The notes under the pieces were generated by a model. It was not told the origin of the DNA and did no database searches. It saw only the letters and a list, made by a program, of their open reading frames with translations. A DNA stretch of 64,000 nucleotides from JAFGTX01 sp942492225. Lineage in GTDB: Bacteria > Bacillota > Clostridia > Peptostreptococcales > Acidaminobacteraceae. Shown here one piece after another: positions 17,477 to 26,551 of this stretch; position 1 is the first letter of the stretch; each line of letters opens with the position of its first letter. The DNA is taken from positions 1-64,000 of the forward strand of contig CALODS010000022.1 of NCBI GenBank assembly GCA_942492225.1, given 5' to 3'. Position numbers and translations under genes: made by a program.

Positions 17477-18160
17477 ATGGAATATGTTTTAATAAAAGAG
17501 TTACCTGATAATGAAAAACCGAGAGAAAAATTAATCAAATATGGAGTTTCTAGATTGTCTAATCAAGAACTTTTGGCGATTTTAATTCGTACGGGACGGG
17601 CGAATTATAGTGCGCTTGACATAGCCAAAGATATTCTTTGTCAAGATAGAAGAGGTCTTGTTGCGTTAGGAGATATGACATTGGAAGAACTAACAACAAT
17701 TAAAGGCGTAGGACCTTCAAAGGCATGTCAATTGATGGCGGGTATAGAAATCGGAAAACGTGTGATGGAATCACAATTATCAAAAGAGCGAATTACTTGT
17801 CCAAGTGATGTTTATGAACATCTTAAGACTCGAACAATTCATTTAAATAAAGAGAAGTTTTTTACTATTTTATTGGATACGAAAAATCAAATTATTGCTG
17901 TTGAAGATATTTCAACAGGGTCTTTAAACGCTTCGATTGTACATCCAAGAGAGGTGTTTCATTATGCCATCAAAAAAAACGCCAAATCGATGATTTTGGC
18001 GCATAATCATCCCAGTGGTCATCCCGAACCAAGTAAGGAAGATCATGGTATAACAGAAAGATTAATAGAAGTAGGGAAAATCGTTGGTATAGAGGTGTTA
18101 GACCATATTGTATTAGGTCGGGATTGTTATTATAGTTTTAAAGAACATTTTGAACTTTAA
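17477..18160 (+). CDS. radC: RadC/JAB-domain protein
   Basis: 227 residues. N-terminal helix-hairpin-helix region (IKGVGPSKACQLMAG, ~70-85) followed by a JAB1/MPN metalloprotease-like domain with HNHPSGHPEPSKED (~175-188) holding the zinc-binding HxH and Asp. Named a DNA-repair protein historically; the true role is unresolved. ATG 17477 lies 17 bp after maf. Followed by the mre operon. Confidence 0.95.
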   Translation: MEYVLIKELPDNEKPREKLIKYGVSRLSNQELLAILIRTGRANYSALDIAKDILCQDRRGLVALGDMTLEELTTIKGVGPSKACQLMAGIEIGKRVMESQLSKERITCPSDVYEHLKTRTIHLNKEKFFTILLDTKNQIIAVEDISTGSLNASIVHPREVFHYAIKKNAKSMILAHNHPSGHPEPSKEDHGITERLIEVGKIVGIEVLDHIVLGRDCYYSFKEHFEL

Positions 18161-18186
18161 GTCTGTATTTTCCTAGCTTTTTACGT

Positions 18187-18192
18187 TATAAT
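18187..18192 (+). promoter_or_regulatory. Possible -10 box upstream of mreB
   Basis: TATAAT 50 bp before the favoured mreB start; no clear -35. A short hairpin gtcaa-aga-ttgac (18208-18220) follows in the leader. Confidence 0.35.
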
Positions 18193-18241
18193 TTAAAAGG
18201 AACGACTGTCAAAGATTGACGGTATGAAAGGGGATATATTT

Positions 18242-19276
18242 TTGTTATTTTTTATGAGGCTTTTTAGTAAAGACATGGGAATAGATTTAGGTACAGCAAA
18301 TACACTGGTAAATATTAAAGGGCAGGGAATTGTTGTAAGAGAACCATCAGTAGTAGCGATTCGAAGTGAAGATGGAACAGTATTGGCTGTTGGAAATGAA
18401 GCAAAAGATATGATCGGTAGAACACCTGGAAATATTATTGCAAAGAGACCTCTTCGCGATGGTGTTATAGCTGATTTTGAAATTACCCATAGAATGATTA
18501 AGTATTTTATTAATGCAGCTTATCCTAAGCGCTCAATTTTCTTTGCGCCTAGAGTAGTTGTTGGTGTTCCGTCTGATGTTACTGAAGTTGAAAAAAGAGC
18601 GGTTATTGAAGCGGCATATGCTGCTGGTGCAAAAGATGCATTGTTAATTGAAGAACCTATGGCAGCTGCAATTGGCGCCGGTCTTCCAGTTGCTGAACCT
18701 ACAGGCAATATGGTTGTAGACATTGGCGGAGGTACGACAGAGATAGCAGTAATTTCTCTTGGTGGTATCGTTACTTGTAAATCAATTAGAATTGGTGGCG
18801 ATGAATTAGATGAAGCGATTATTCAACATATTCGTAAAGAATATAGCTTGATGATTGGTGAGCGTACAGCAGAACAAATAAAAATTACAATTGGTTCTGC
18901 TTATCCAGATCCTCTTTTAAAGAGTATGGACGTTACAGGTCGTAATTTAGTGACAGGTTTACCAAAAACGTTAACTATAACACCAGAAGAAATTCGAGAA
19001 GCATTAAGTGAACCGATCAATGCAATTGTTGAGGGGATTAAAGGAACATTAGAGAGAACGCCACCAGAACTTGCGGCAGATATAATGAGTCACGGTATCA
19101 TGTTAACTGGTGGTGGTGCAATGCTACATGGATTAAATGTGTTAATCAATCGTGAAACAGAAATGCCGGTCAATATTGCTAATGAACCTTTAGATTGTGT
19201 TGCAATTGGAACTGGTATAGCGATTGAAAATTATGATATGTTAAAGTCTGTATTTATTTCTCCTAAGAAGATATAA
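18242..19276 (+). CDS. mreB: Rod-shape actin homologue MreB
   Basis: Membrane-associated actin-like filament that guides lateral wall synthesis; ~344 residues. Seen: phosphate-1 loop DMGIDLGTANTLV, PSVVAIR, GVPSDVTEVEKRAV, EEPMAAAIGAGLPV, DIGGGTTEIAV, and GGGAMLHGLN. Start uncertain: TTG 18242 has AAGGGG at 7-8 nt, ATG 18224 and ATG 18254 (the latter giving MRLFSKDMGID, close to family starts) have poorer sites. Followed by mreC, mreD and PBP2, the standard elongasome order. Confidence 0.95.
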   Translation: MLFFMRLFSKDMGIDLGTANTLVNIKGQGIVVREPSVVAIRSEDGTVLAVGNEAKDMIGRTPGNIIAKRPLRDGVIADFEITHRMIKYFINAAYPKRSIFFAPRVVVGVPSDVTEVEKRAVIEAAYAAGAKDALLIEEPMAAAIGAGLPVAEPTGNMVVDIGGGTTEIAVISLGGIVTCKSIRIGGDELDEAIIQHIRKEYSLMIGERTAEQIKITIGSAYPDPLLKSMDVTGRNLVTGLPKTLTITPEEIREALSEPINAIVEGIKGTLERTPPELAADIMSHGIMLTGGGAMLHGLNVLINRETEMPVNIANEPLDCVAIGTGIAIENYDMLKSVFISPKKI

Positions 19277-19287
19277 AGGTGGTATAG

Positions 19288-20118
19288 ATGGAAGGTTCTA
19301 GAGTAAAGCGAGCCATGATAATTGTCTCGACCATCTTATTAATTGCTATTATGGGGATAACTATGGGGGGGCGCCAAAACATTACACTGTTGGAAAATTT
19401 TGCAGGACGTGTTATTACGCCTATTCAAAAAGGATTTTATGCTATCGGTAATGGTATTTCATCTAAAGTCGCGCCAATTATCAATGTATGGGAAATAAAA
19501 GAAATAAATGAGTCTTTAGTTGTTGAAAATGAACAACTAAAGAAAGAATTAATAGATAAAACCTTAACTAAATTAGAATTAGAAGAATTGGAATATTTAA
19601 AAGAGGCACTAAAGTATACCAATAAAATGAATGTAAAAAAGTATGTTTCTTGTGATGTTGTTGCAAAAGATCAAGGTAACTGGTTTAATCTTTTTACTGT
19701 TGATGCAGGAACAAATCAAGGTGTTACCAAAAATAGTGCGGTTATCAATGGTTCTGGTTTGGTAGGTCTTGTTTATGAAGTAGGAGATAACTGGTCTAAA
19801 GTTGTTTCTGTTATTGATAATAAAGCATCTGTAGGTTTTCAAACACTTGACCATACTTATAGTTATGTAGGTCAATTGAATGGTAGCGTTGATTTTAACT
19901 TAACTGGATATTTATTTGATCCAACGGCTGATATTCAAGAAGGTGTCACATTGATTACTTCAGGTCTAGGTATCTATCCGAAGGGTATATTAATAGGAAA
20001 AATTTCAGAAGTAATAATTGACAAAAATGAATTGCTAACTGGAATCATTGTTGAACCTTTTGTTGATTTTAAACAAATCGACAAAGTGATGATTATTCCT
20101 TATGAGGAGTTAGATTAA
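19288..20118 (+). CDS. mreC: Rod-shape determining protein MreC
   Basis: 276 residues: one N-terminal membrane helix (MIIVSTILLIAIMGITMGG), a coiled coil (~70-110, IKEINESLVVENEQLKKEL), then the beta-barrel domain with DQGNWFNLFTVDAGTNQGV, NGSGLVGLV and TSGLGIYPKGILIG. Links MreB to the periplasmic-side synthases PBP2/RodA. ATG with AAGGTGG, 11 bp after mreB. Confidence 0.95.
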   Translation: MEGSRVKRAMIIVSTILLIAIMGITMGGRQNITLLENFAGRVITPIQKGFYAIGNGISSKVAPIINVWEIKEINESLVVENEQLKKELIDKTLTKLELEELEYLKEALKYTNKMNVKKYVSCDVVAKDQGNWFNLFTVDAGTNQGVTKNSAVINGSGLVGLVYEVGDNWSKVVSVIDNKASVGFQTLDHTYSYVGQLNGSVDFNLTGYLFDPTADIQEGVTLITSGLGIYPKGILIGKISEVIIDKNELLTGIIVEPFVDFKQIDKVMIIPYEELD

Positions 20119-20122
20119 CGAT

Positions 20123-20608
20123 ATGAAAACGAGAAATTTAGTATTATTATCTTTAATTATTTTCATTTTACATTCAACTATATTTCAATTTTTAAGGATA
20201 TATGGGATTATGCCGAATATATCCTTAATTTTTATTGTTGTTTTTTCTTCCATTTATCCCGAGAAAGAGGGTATACTACTGGCCATGTTTTTAGGGCTGT
20301 TTCAAGATGTATTTTTATCAATCACTTTAGGTATTAATCTATTAATTTATGTGCCGATTGCTTACGTTATTCATACGTTAGAAGTATCGTTATTTAAAGA
20401 TAATATTTTGACACCAATTATATTTCTATTTGCATCAACACTCTTTTACTATTTAGCCTTCTTTAGTTTTATGTTTTTCTTAGATGGTAGTATAGTTTTT
20501 GAAAAATTTATGATTATTGGCATAAAAGAGTCGATTTATAATATTGTAATTGGTGTATTTATATACTCTAAGTTCTTGATGAGAGAACATGGACTTAAAT
20601 TGAGATAG
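20123..20608 (+). CDS. mreD: Rod-shape determining protein MreD
   Basis: 161 residues, five to six hydrophobic helices; conserved P.. SLIFIVVFSSIYPEKEGILLA region and LGLFQDVFLS (the family G..DV motif). Integral-membrane elongasome partner. Starts 4 bp after mreC and ends 9 bp before the PBP2 gene. Confidence 0.9.
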   Translation: MKTRNLVLLSLIIFILHSTIFQFLRIYGIMPNISLIFIVVFSSIYPEKEGILLAMFLGLFQDVFLSITLGINLLIYVPIAYVIHTLEVSLFKDNILTPIIFLFASTLFYYLAFFSFMFFLDGSIVFEKFMIIGIKESIYNIVIGVFIYSKFLMREHGLKLR

Positions 20609-20617
20609 AGGTGTAAA

Positions 20618-23488
20618 ATGTTTTCAAAATTAAAAGATAGACGTACACAGATTAATATAATATTTTTCATTGTATTTGCAATTTTATTGTATCGACTGGC
20701 TATATTAACATTGGTACAAGGTGAAGAATTAAGAGAACAAGCACTTAATAATCGACTTAGAAAAGTAAATGAAATTGCTAAACGTGGTGATATCTACGAT
20801 AGAAATGGCGAGTTAATTGCAGGCAGTATTCCTGGATTTATTGTCAATATTAATGGTTCACTTGTTTCAAAATCAGAACTTAATCAAGTGGCTATTCGTT
20901 TAGTGGATCTATTAGATGAAAATGATGAGTCGCATATTGAGTTTCCTATCAAGGTATCAAATGGAAATTTTTATTATGATTATGATGTAAGTCTAAAAAA
21001 ATGGTTAGAAGAAAATGAATTTGATTTAGATGAGACAGCAGAAGAAGTTTATGGTGAAATTTTAAGAAGAGAACAAATTTTTTTTGATGTAGAGCCATAT
21101 GAAGGACAAAGACTATTGCTTTTGAGAGGTATAACACCACCTATATCAGTAAGTAGTATGGAATATAGAGCGGTTTTGAATAAAAGAGATTTTCTTAAGT
21201 CTTATGGTATTGATGGTGAGACGACAGCTGAAGATGCTTTTAAAGAAATAAGAAACAGAAAAGAATTTGGTATACCCGAAGAATTATCTGATCAAGAAGC
21301 TTATAAAATTTTAACGATAAAGCATGCCATTCGGGCTAAAGGTCACTTGAAATATGAACCAGTAAAAGTTGCTAATTCTGTTGACGAATCAACGGCTGTT
21401 CTTATTAACGAAATGGGAATGGAGCTCCCTGGTGTCAATATTTCCATTGAACCAATTCGGTTCTATCCAAATAGAGATGTGGGTGCGCATATACTAGGTT
21501 ATATGGGTAAAATTGCCTCTGAATATGAAATAGAAAAATACGTTGTTGAAAATAAGTACAATCGTAATCAAATAATAGGTAAAGTTGGTATAGAAGGTAA
21601 CTTTGAATTAGATTTAACAGGTACCAATGGTTATAAATATGTGGAAGTGGATGTATTAGGACGTCTCGTTCGAGAAGTAGAAAAGACCTATGATGGCATA
21701 GAATCAAAATCGTCCGTTGCAGGTAAAGATATCGTTTTAACCATTGATATGGATTTGCAAAAAAAAGCGTCTGCTGCACTTGAAAAATGCATCAAGATGA
21801 TTCAAACAGGTGGGGTATATGATAGTCCTTGGGGTGATTATAAATATAAGGAATCTTTTAGTAAAGCAGAGACAGGCGCAGTAGTTGTTGTAGATGTACG
21901 AACGGGTGAAGTTTTAGCCTTAAGTAATTATCCATCTTACGATATTAACCTTTTCTCAACAGGAATTAGTACAGAAGACTGGGCGAGTTTACAGCCGGAA
22001 AATGTTCGTAATCCTTTAGCACCAAGACCGCTTTACAATACAGCAGCCCTGTCAGCAGTGCAACCTGGCTCTACTTATAAAATGGTGACAGGTTTTGCAG
22101 CGGTTAAGCAAGGTTTGGATCCCTATAAAAAGTTATATGCAGATGGCTATGTGGAGATAGGTAATCATAGATTTGGTTGCTGGTATTACAATGACTATCG
22201 GGCACGACATGGGAAGATTGATATGGTTGAGGCATTAAAAGTATCTTGTAACTATTATTTCTTTGATGTCTCGACAGGATATGATTATTATAATGATAGA
22301 CCGCTTGATTTTAAAATGGATGCAGCGACGCTTATAGAAACTTCTAAGTTATTTGGATTAGATGAAAAAAGCGGATTAGAAATTTATGAAGTCTCTAGAG
22401 GTGTTCCTGATCCAGAAAAAAAGAAAAGAGATTTGTTACGAGGATTACGCGGAAAATTAAAATATTCAATGAAAGATTATTTTGATGCAGCAATTGTTGA
22501 AGATGAAGACAAACGTGATGAAATTATTAATGAAATAATTTCATGGGCGGATGAAAATCCAACGCGTGGGCAACTGGTTACGAGACTAAAAGAGTTAAGT
22601 GGTAAAAACTATTACGAAATTGAGCCTTTAGCTGATATCATAAAATATTCTTATTTCAATTTAATGAAATGGTATGCGGGCGATACGTTTAATATGGCTA
22701 TTGGACAGGGTGCGCATGAATATACACCTGTTCAAATGGCAAGATATATTGCAACCATAGCGAACAATGGTTACTTAAATGAATTAACATTGATTAAATC
22801 AATAGATGGCGTTTCAATAAATAAAAATCAGTTTGTTTCTAATGAAGGAATGACTGACAATCTGGGATTGCAGGCTATTCGTGAGGGGATGTTGCGCGTT
22901 ACAACAGAACGTACGGGCACCGGTTATAGCACATTTAAAAATTTCCCAATAACAGTTGCAGCCAAAACAGGAACGGCAGAACTTATGGGGAAAATTCCAC
23001 CTGCCGATGAATTGAAGTACCTCAAAGAAAATTTATCTAAAATTGATAGTTCGCTTGATATTAATGATGTTGAAGAAAGAGCTGCGAAAATTTTAGAACA
23101 GCGAAATATCGAACTAGAAGACATACGTGTTCAAAGAGATAAAACATCAGATAAAGAGATTGAAAAAAAATTAAATGATAAAGTTAATTCATTAGTTTCT
23201 GACGGTTACCTAAGTTCTGAATCTACTTTTAGAGCAGCAATTAAAGAGCTAAGTGCAAATGACTTAAGAGATTCTGACATCAATTATTTTAGAGATGATT
23301 ATGATAGTTATGGTTGGTTTGTATCATTTGCGCCTTATGAAAATCCAGAAATTGCGGTTGTCGTTCTTGTACCACAGGGAGGACATGGTGGATACACAGC
23401 TCCTATTGCTAGAGAAATTTATGCCCATTACTTCAATTTATATGATAATATAGAAGAAGGGGAAGAATCTCCTGCAACTATTGACTAG
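20618..23488 (+). CDS. mrdA: Penicillin-binding protein 2 with large insertions
   Basis: Elongasome transpeptidase, 956 residues, far longer than the usual ~600-700. Membrane anchor at ~10-28; dimerisation domain with RGDIYDRNGELIA (~56-68); transpeptidase motifs PGSTYK (Ser485, Lys488), SCN (Ser543) and KTGTAE (Lys783). Two insertions explain the length: a charged stretch after SxN (~600-690) and ~110 residues of predicted coiled coil directly after KTGTAE (~790-898) before the conserved YGWFVSFAPY. Catalytic residues are intact. Its stop overlaps the region upstream of minC. ATG with AGAGGTG. Confidence 0.93.
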   Translation: MFSKLKDRRTQINIIFFIVFAILLYRLAILTLVQGEELREQALNNRLRKVNEIAKRGDIYDRNGELIAGSIPGFIVNINGSLVSKSELNQVAIRLVDLLDENDESHIEFPIKVSNGNFYYDYDVSLKKWLEENEFDLDETAEEVYGEILRREQIFFDVEPYEGQRLLLLRGITPPISVSSMEYRAVLNKRDFLKSYGIDGETTAEDAFKEIRNRKEFGIPEELSDQEAYKILTIKHAIRAKGHLKYEPVKVANSVDESTAVLINEMGMELPGVNISIEPIRFYPNRDVGAHILGYMGKIASEYEIEKYVVENKYNRNQIIGKVGIEGNFELDLTGTNGYKYVEVDVLGRLVREVEKTYDGIESKSSVAGKDIVLTIDMDLQKKASAALEKCIKMIQTGGVYDSPWGDYKYKESFSKAETGAVVVVDVRTGEVLALSNYPSYDINLFSTGISTEDWASLQPENVRNPLAPRPLYNTAALSAVQPGSTYKMVTGFAAVKQGLDPYKKLYADGYVEIGNHRFGCWYYNDYRARHGKIDMVEALKVSCNYYFFDVSTGYDYYNDRPLDFKMDAATLIETSKLFGLDEKSGLEIYEVSRGVPDPEKKKRDLLRGLRGKLKYSMKDYFDAAIVEDEDKRDEIINEIISWADENPTRGQLVTRLKELSGKNYYEIEPLADIIKYSYFNLMKWYAGDTFNMAIGQGAHEYTPVQMARYIATIANNGYLNELTLIKSIDGVSINKNQFVSNEGMTDNLGLQAIREGMLRVTTERTGTGYSTFKNFPITVAAKTGTAELMGKIPPADELKYLKENLSKIDSSLDINDVEERAAKILEQRNIELEDIRVQRDKTSDKEIEKKLNDKVNSLVSDGYLSSESTFRAAIKELSANDLRDSDINYFRDDYDSYGWFVSFAPYENPEIAVVVLVPQGGHGGYTAPIAREIYAHYFNLYDNIEEGEESPATID

Positions 23489-23519
23489 GTCAATAGAATT
23501 TACCGCTTGGAGGCGTGAA

Positions 23520-24164
23520 ATGGTTGCAAATAAAAAATTAGATTTTAAAGGAACAAAGGACGGGTTTCTTATTCATTTATCTGGATATAGTTCTTTTGAA
23601 GAAATATTAGAAGAAATAAAGGTGAAACTGGAAAATTCAGATTCATTTTTTAAAAGCGCCGAAATCGTTGGAGTAGATGGATTTAACTTCAATATTAGAG
23701 AAAAGAAAATATTAAAACAAATTATTGAAAAGCAATATGGATTGTCAGTTGTTGCGTTAGAGACGGTTTCAAAAACTTCGGTTTCAACCCCTCGAACAAG
23801 AAAGACTTCAGTTCCTGTTGCACGCAAATCAGTTTCTAATGATGATACGAAATTTATTAAAGGTACTATTCGTTCAGGTCGTCGAGAAGAACACAGTGGC
23901 AATATTGTTGTACTAGGTGATGTTAATCCTGGTGCAGAACTTATTGCTGGTGGAAATATTGTTGTAATGGGCTCGTTGCGTGGTATAGCACACGCAGGTT
24001 TTCCTAAAAATGAGGAAGCTATTATTGCTTCATTGGTATTTAATCCAGTTCAAATAAGGATTGGTGAAATTATTACCAGACCTCCTGAAGAGGCGGAACT
24101 TCCTGAAGGTCCAGAAGTTGCATACATCAAAAATGGCATGATTGTGATAGAACCATATTTATAA
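23520..24164 (+). CDS. minC: Septum-site determining protein MinC
   Basis: 214 residues. N-terminal domain (DFKGTKDGFLIHL) and C-terminal beta-helix (residues ~115-210) with GTIRSGRREEHSGNIVVLGDVNPGAELIAGG-type repeats (quoted in part) and ending MIVIEPY. Inhibits FtsZ assembly away from midcell with MinD. Start 23520 has TTGGAGG; the longer in-frame reading overlapping the PBP2 gene has no site. Between them a ~95-residue linker carries basic, Ser/Thr-rich sequence. Confidence 0.93.
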   Translation: MVANKKLDFKGTKDGFLIHLSGYSSFEEILEEIKVKLENSDSFFKSAEIVGVDGFNFNIREKKILKQIIEKQYGLSVVALETVSKTSVSTPRTRKTSVPVARKSVSNDDTKFIKGTIRSGRREEHSGNIVVLGDVNPGAELIAGGNIVVMGSLRGIAHAGFPKNEEAIIASLVFNPVQIRIGEIITRPPEEAELPEGPEVAYIKNGMIVIEPYL

Positions 24165-24179
24165 GCGGGAGGAAAAAGC

Positions 24180-24977
24180 ATGGGCGAAGTAATAGTAATT
24201 ACATCTGGTAAAGGTGGTGTTGGTAAGACAACTACAACTGCGAACTTAGGGGCAGGATTAGCTCTGGAGGGAAAAAGTGTTGTTGTTATCGATGCAGATA
24301 TTGGTTTAAGAAATTTAGATGTTGTCCTTGGTTTGGAAAACAGAATCGTATACGATATTGTAGATGTTGTTAGCCAAAATTGTGAAATAAAGAAAGCATT
24401 AATTAAAGATAGAAGATTTGAAGGATTATTTTTATTGCCAGCTGCTCAAACACGAGATAAGGATTCAGTAACGGAAGCGCAAATGGTAGAATTATGTACT
24501 TCCCTTAAAGCGGATTTTGATTTTGTTATAGTAGATTGTCCAGCGGGTATTGAGCAAGGATTTAAAAATGCTATTGCAGGTGCTGATCGAGCGATTGTTG
24601 TAACAACGCCAGAGATATCTGCTGTTAGAGATGCAGATAGAATTATTGGTTTACTTGAAGCGAATGGTTTGAATGATCCTGAACTTATTGTAAATCGAAT
24701 TCGTATTGATATGGTTAAACGTGGCGACATGATGGATATTTCTGATATGACAGATATCTTAAATATTGATATCATTGGTATTGTACCAGATGATGAACAT
24801 ATTGTTATTAGTACAAATAAGGGTGAGCCAGCCGTAAGAAACTTAGAAAGTATGTCTGGTAAAGCATACAGAAATATTACAAAGCGAGTAATTGGTGAAA
24901 CTATTCCATTCTTAGAATTAGATATTCAAGAAGGTTTTATGAATAGAGTTATGAAGATATTCAATTTCAAAAGATAG
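24180..24977 (+). CDS. minD: Septum-site determining ATPase MinD
   Basis: 265 residues. Deviant Walker A SGKGGVGKTT (11-17), DADIGLRNLDVVLGLE, DCPAGIEQGFKNAI, and a C-terminal amphipathic membrane-targeting helix (FMNRVMKIFNFKR). Recruits MinC to the membrane. ATG with GCGGGAGG; 15 bp after minC and 12 bp before minE. Confidence 0.97.
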   Translation: MGEVIVITSGKGGVGKTTTTANLGAGLALEGKSVVVIDADIGLRNLDVVLGLENRIVYDIVDVVSQNCEIKKALIKDRRFEGLFLLPAAQTRDKDSVTEAQMVELCTSLKADFDFVIVDCPAGIEQGFKNAIAGADRAIVVTTPEISAVRDADRIIGLLEANGLNDPELIVNRIRIDMVKRGDMMDISDMTDILNIDIIGIVPDDEHIVISTNKGEPAVRNLESMSGKAYRNITKRVIGETIPFLELDIQEGFMNRVMKIFNFKR

Positions 24978-24989
24978 GAGGGTTGATAC

Positions 24990-25256
24990 ATGTTTGATTT
25001 ATTCAAATTCTTAAGCAGAGACAATTCTAGTAAGAATGTCGCAAAAGAAAGATTAAAACTTGTACTTGTGCATGATCGCTCTAATTGCTCTCCAGAATTT
25101 TTAGAAATGGTAAAAGGTGATATCATGCGAACAATCTCAGAATATATTGATATCGATGAAGAGGGTCTTGATATTAAGATTACACAAACGACTGATGAGT
25201 ATGGAAAACCAGCGCTTGTGGCAAATATACCAATAAAAAGCATGAGAAGAAAGTAA
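24990..25256 (+). CDS. minE: Cell-division topological specificity factor MinE
   Basis: 88 residues: N-terminal membrane-targeting MFDLFKFL, the MinD-stimulating segment AKERLKLVLVHDRSNCSPEFLEM (quoted in part), and a C-terminal beta domain. Its presence rather than DivIVA/MinJ alone implies pole-to-pole Min oscillation. ATG with GGAGGG. Confidence 0.95.
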   Translation: MFDLFKFLSRDNSSKNVAKERLKLVLVHDRSNCSPEFLEMVKGDIMRTISEYIDIDEEGLDIKITQTTDEYGKPALVANIPIKSMRRK

Positions 25257-25261
25257 CGATT

Positions 25262-25287
25262 AGCCCCTTCGATAGGGGCTTTTTTTT
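25262..25287 (+). terminator. Terminator after minE
   Basis: Stem agcccct/aggggct, loop tcgat, then T8; canonical intrinsic terminator 5 bases after the stop. Confidence 0.9.
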
Positions 25288-25322
25288 GCAACGCAATTCT
25301 ATATCTCGCGTTGCAAAAAAAA
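25280..25322. other. Second hairpin sharing the minE terminator's T-tract
   Basis: tttttttgcaacgc (25281-25294) pairs with gcgttgcaaaaaaa (25308-25321), loop 13 nt. Its 5' arm is the T-tract of the preceding terminator, so the two structures compete for that segment on RNA; on the minus strand it reads as stem plus T-run. Confidence 0.6.
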
Positions 25323-25426
25323 GATCTTCCTCGATGTTGGGCATAACTTGTTTTTACGAGTACAACTCTTTGCTTTAAGAATTAGCTTGTCTTCCGCGGC
25401 GGGCAGAATATATATAAGAGGTGGAA

Positions 25427-26536
25427 ATGAAAAGTATATTAAAAAGTATGGATTTCACATTGTTGCTGATTATTCTATTATTATTTTCTTTTGGAGTAGT
25501 GATGATTGCAAGTGCTACCAATATTATGGAAGACGGTATATCTAGACAAGTAAAAGTACAATTAATTGCTTTTGCAATAGGATTGGTTGCAATGTTTATT
25601 GTAATGATGATAGACTATAATACTCTTGGAGATTTTTATAAGTTTATATACATTGGTGGTATATTATTCTTATTACTTGTTTATGTACCAGGATTAGGTG
25701 TTTTAAGATATAATGCAAGAAGTTGGATTAACCTTGGCTTCATAGATTTACAGACCTCTGAGGTTGCAAAGATCGCCTTTATAATTTCGTTTGCAAAATT
25801 TTTGGATAATCGTGAAGAGGCATTAACAACATTCAAAGACGTTATAATGTGTGGTTTGTTTATGATGCCTTATATGACTTTTATACTATTGCAGCCTGAT
25901 TTAGGTTCTGCATTGGTCTTTATTTTTATAGCATTTGGTATGATGTTTACATCGGGCTTGAGTTATAGATTAATGGGAATAGGTGCATTGGTACTTAGTG
26001 TTTCGTTGCCCCTTCTTTATAAAATAATGAAACCGCATCAAAAAATAAGAATTGATGCTTATTTAAACCCAGAGGATTTATCACTTCCGGGAAATTATCA
26101 CGTTATGCAGTCCAAGATTACAATTGGGTCGGGAATGTCTAAGGGAAGAGGGATATTTCAAGGTGTTTACCATAAATACGATTATTTACCAGTTCAAGAA
26201 ACTGACTTTATTTTTGCTGTTATTAGTGAAGAAACAGGGTTTGTAGGTGGTGCAGCAATCATTGGATTATACCTAACATTATTATTGAAAATGATGAGAA
26301 TCGCAAAGAAAGCCAAAGATAATTTTGGCAGTCTACTGGCAACGGGTGTAACTTTTATGTTTGCTTTTCAAATAATAGAAAATATCGGTATGACAATGGG
26401 TATTATGCCTGTTACTGGTATAACACTGCCATTTTTGAGTTATGGTGGGAGTTCTGTAATAGTAAGTATGGTTGCTGTGGGTTTATTGATGAATGTATAT
26501 GCCCGTCGTAAACGTGGTAGTTACGGCGTATTATAA
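25427..26536 (+). CDS. rodA: Rod-shape peptidoglycan glycosyltransferase RodA (SEDS)
   Basis: 369 residues, ~10 membrane helices. Seen: ASATNIMEDG near the first loop, DYNTLGDF, RSWINLGFIDLQTSEVAKI (quoted in part), LQPDLGSALVF, GSGMSKGRGIFQG, VQETDFIFAVISEE (catalytic Asp loop) and LPFLSYGGSS. Polymerises glycan with PBP2. ATG 25427 is preferred to GTG 25421 (AGGTGG upstream). Separated from minE by a terminator, so it may have its own promoter in 25330-25410, though none is clear. Confidence 0.94.
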   Translation: MKSILKSMDFTLLLIILLLFSFGVVMIASATNIMEDGISRQVKVQLIAFAIGLVAMFIVMMIDYNTLGDFYKFIYIGGILFLLLVYVPGLGVLRYNARSWINLGFIDLQTSEVAKIAFIISFAKFLDNREEALTTFKDVIMCGLFMMPYMTFILLQPDLGSALVFIFIAFGMMFTSGLSYRLMGIGALVLSVSLPLLYKIMKPHQKIRIDAYLNPEDLSLPGNYHVMQSKITIGSGMSKGRGIFQGVYHKYDYLPVQETDFIFAVISEETGFVGGAAIIGLYLTLLLKMMRIAKKAKDNFGSLLATGVTFMFAFQIIENIGMTMGIMPVTGITLPFLSYGGSSVIVSMVAVGLLMNVYARRKRGSYGVL

Positions 26537-26551
26537 AATTGGAGGAAGTAA

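Noticed and set aside
21435..21779. Minus-strand open frame inside the PBP2 gene
   Set aside because: Shadow frame: no conserved motifs, no ribosome-binding site, opposite a well-conserved gene.
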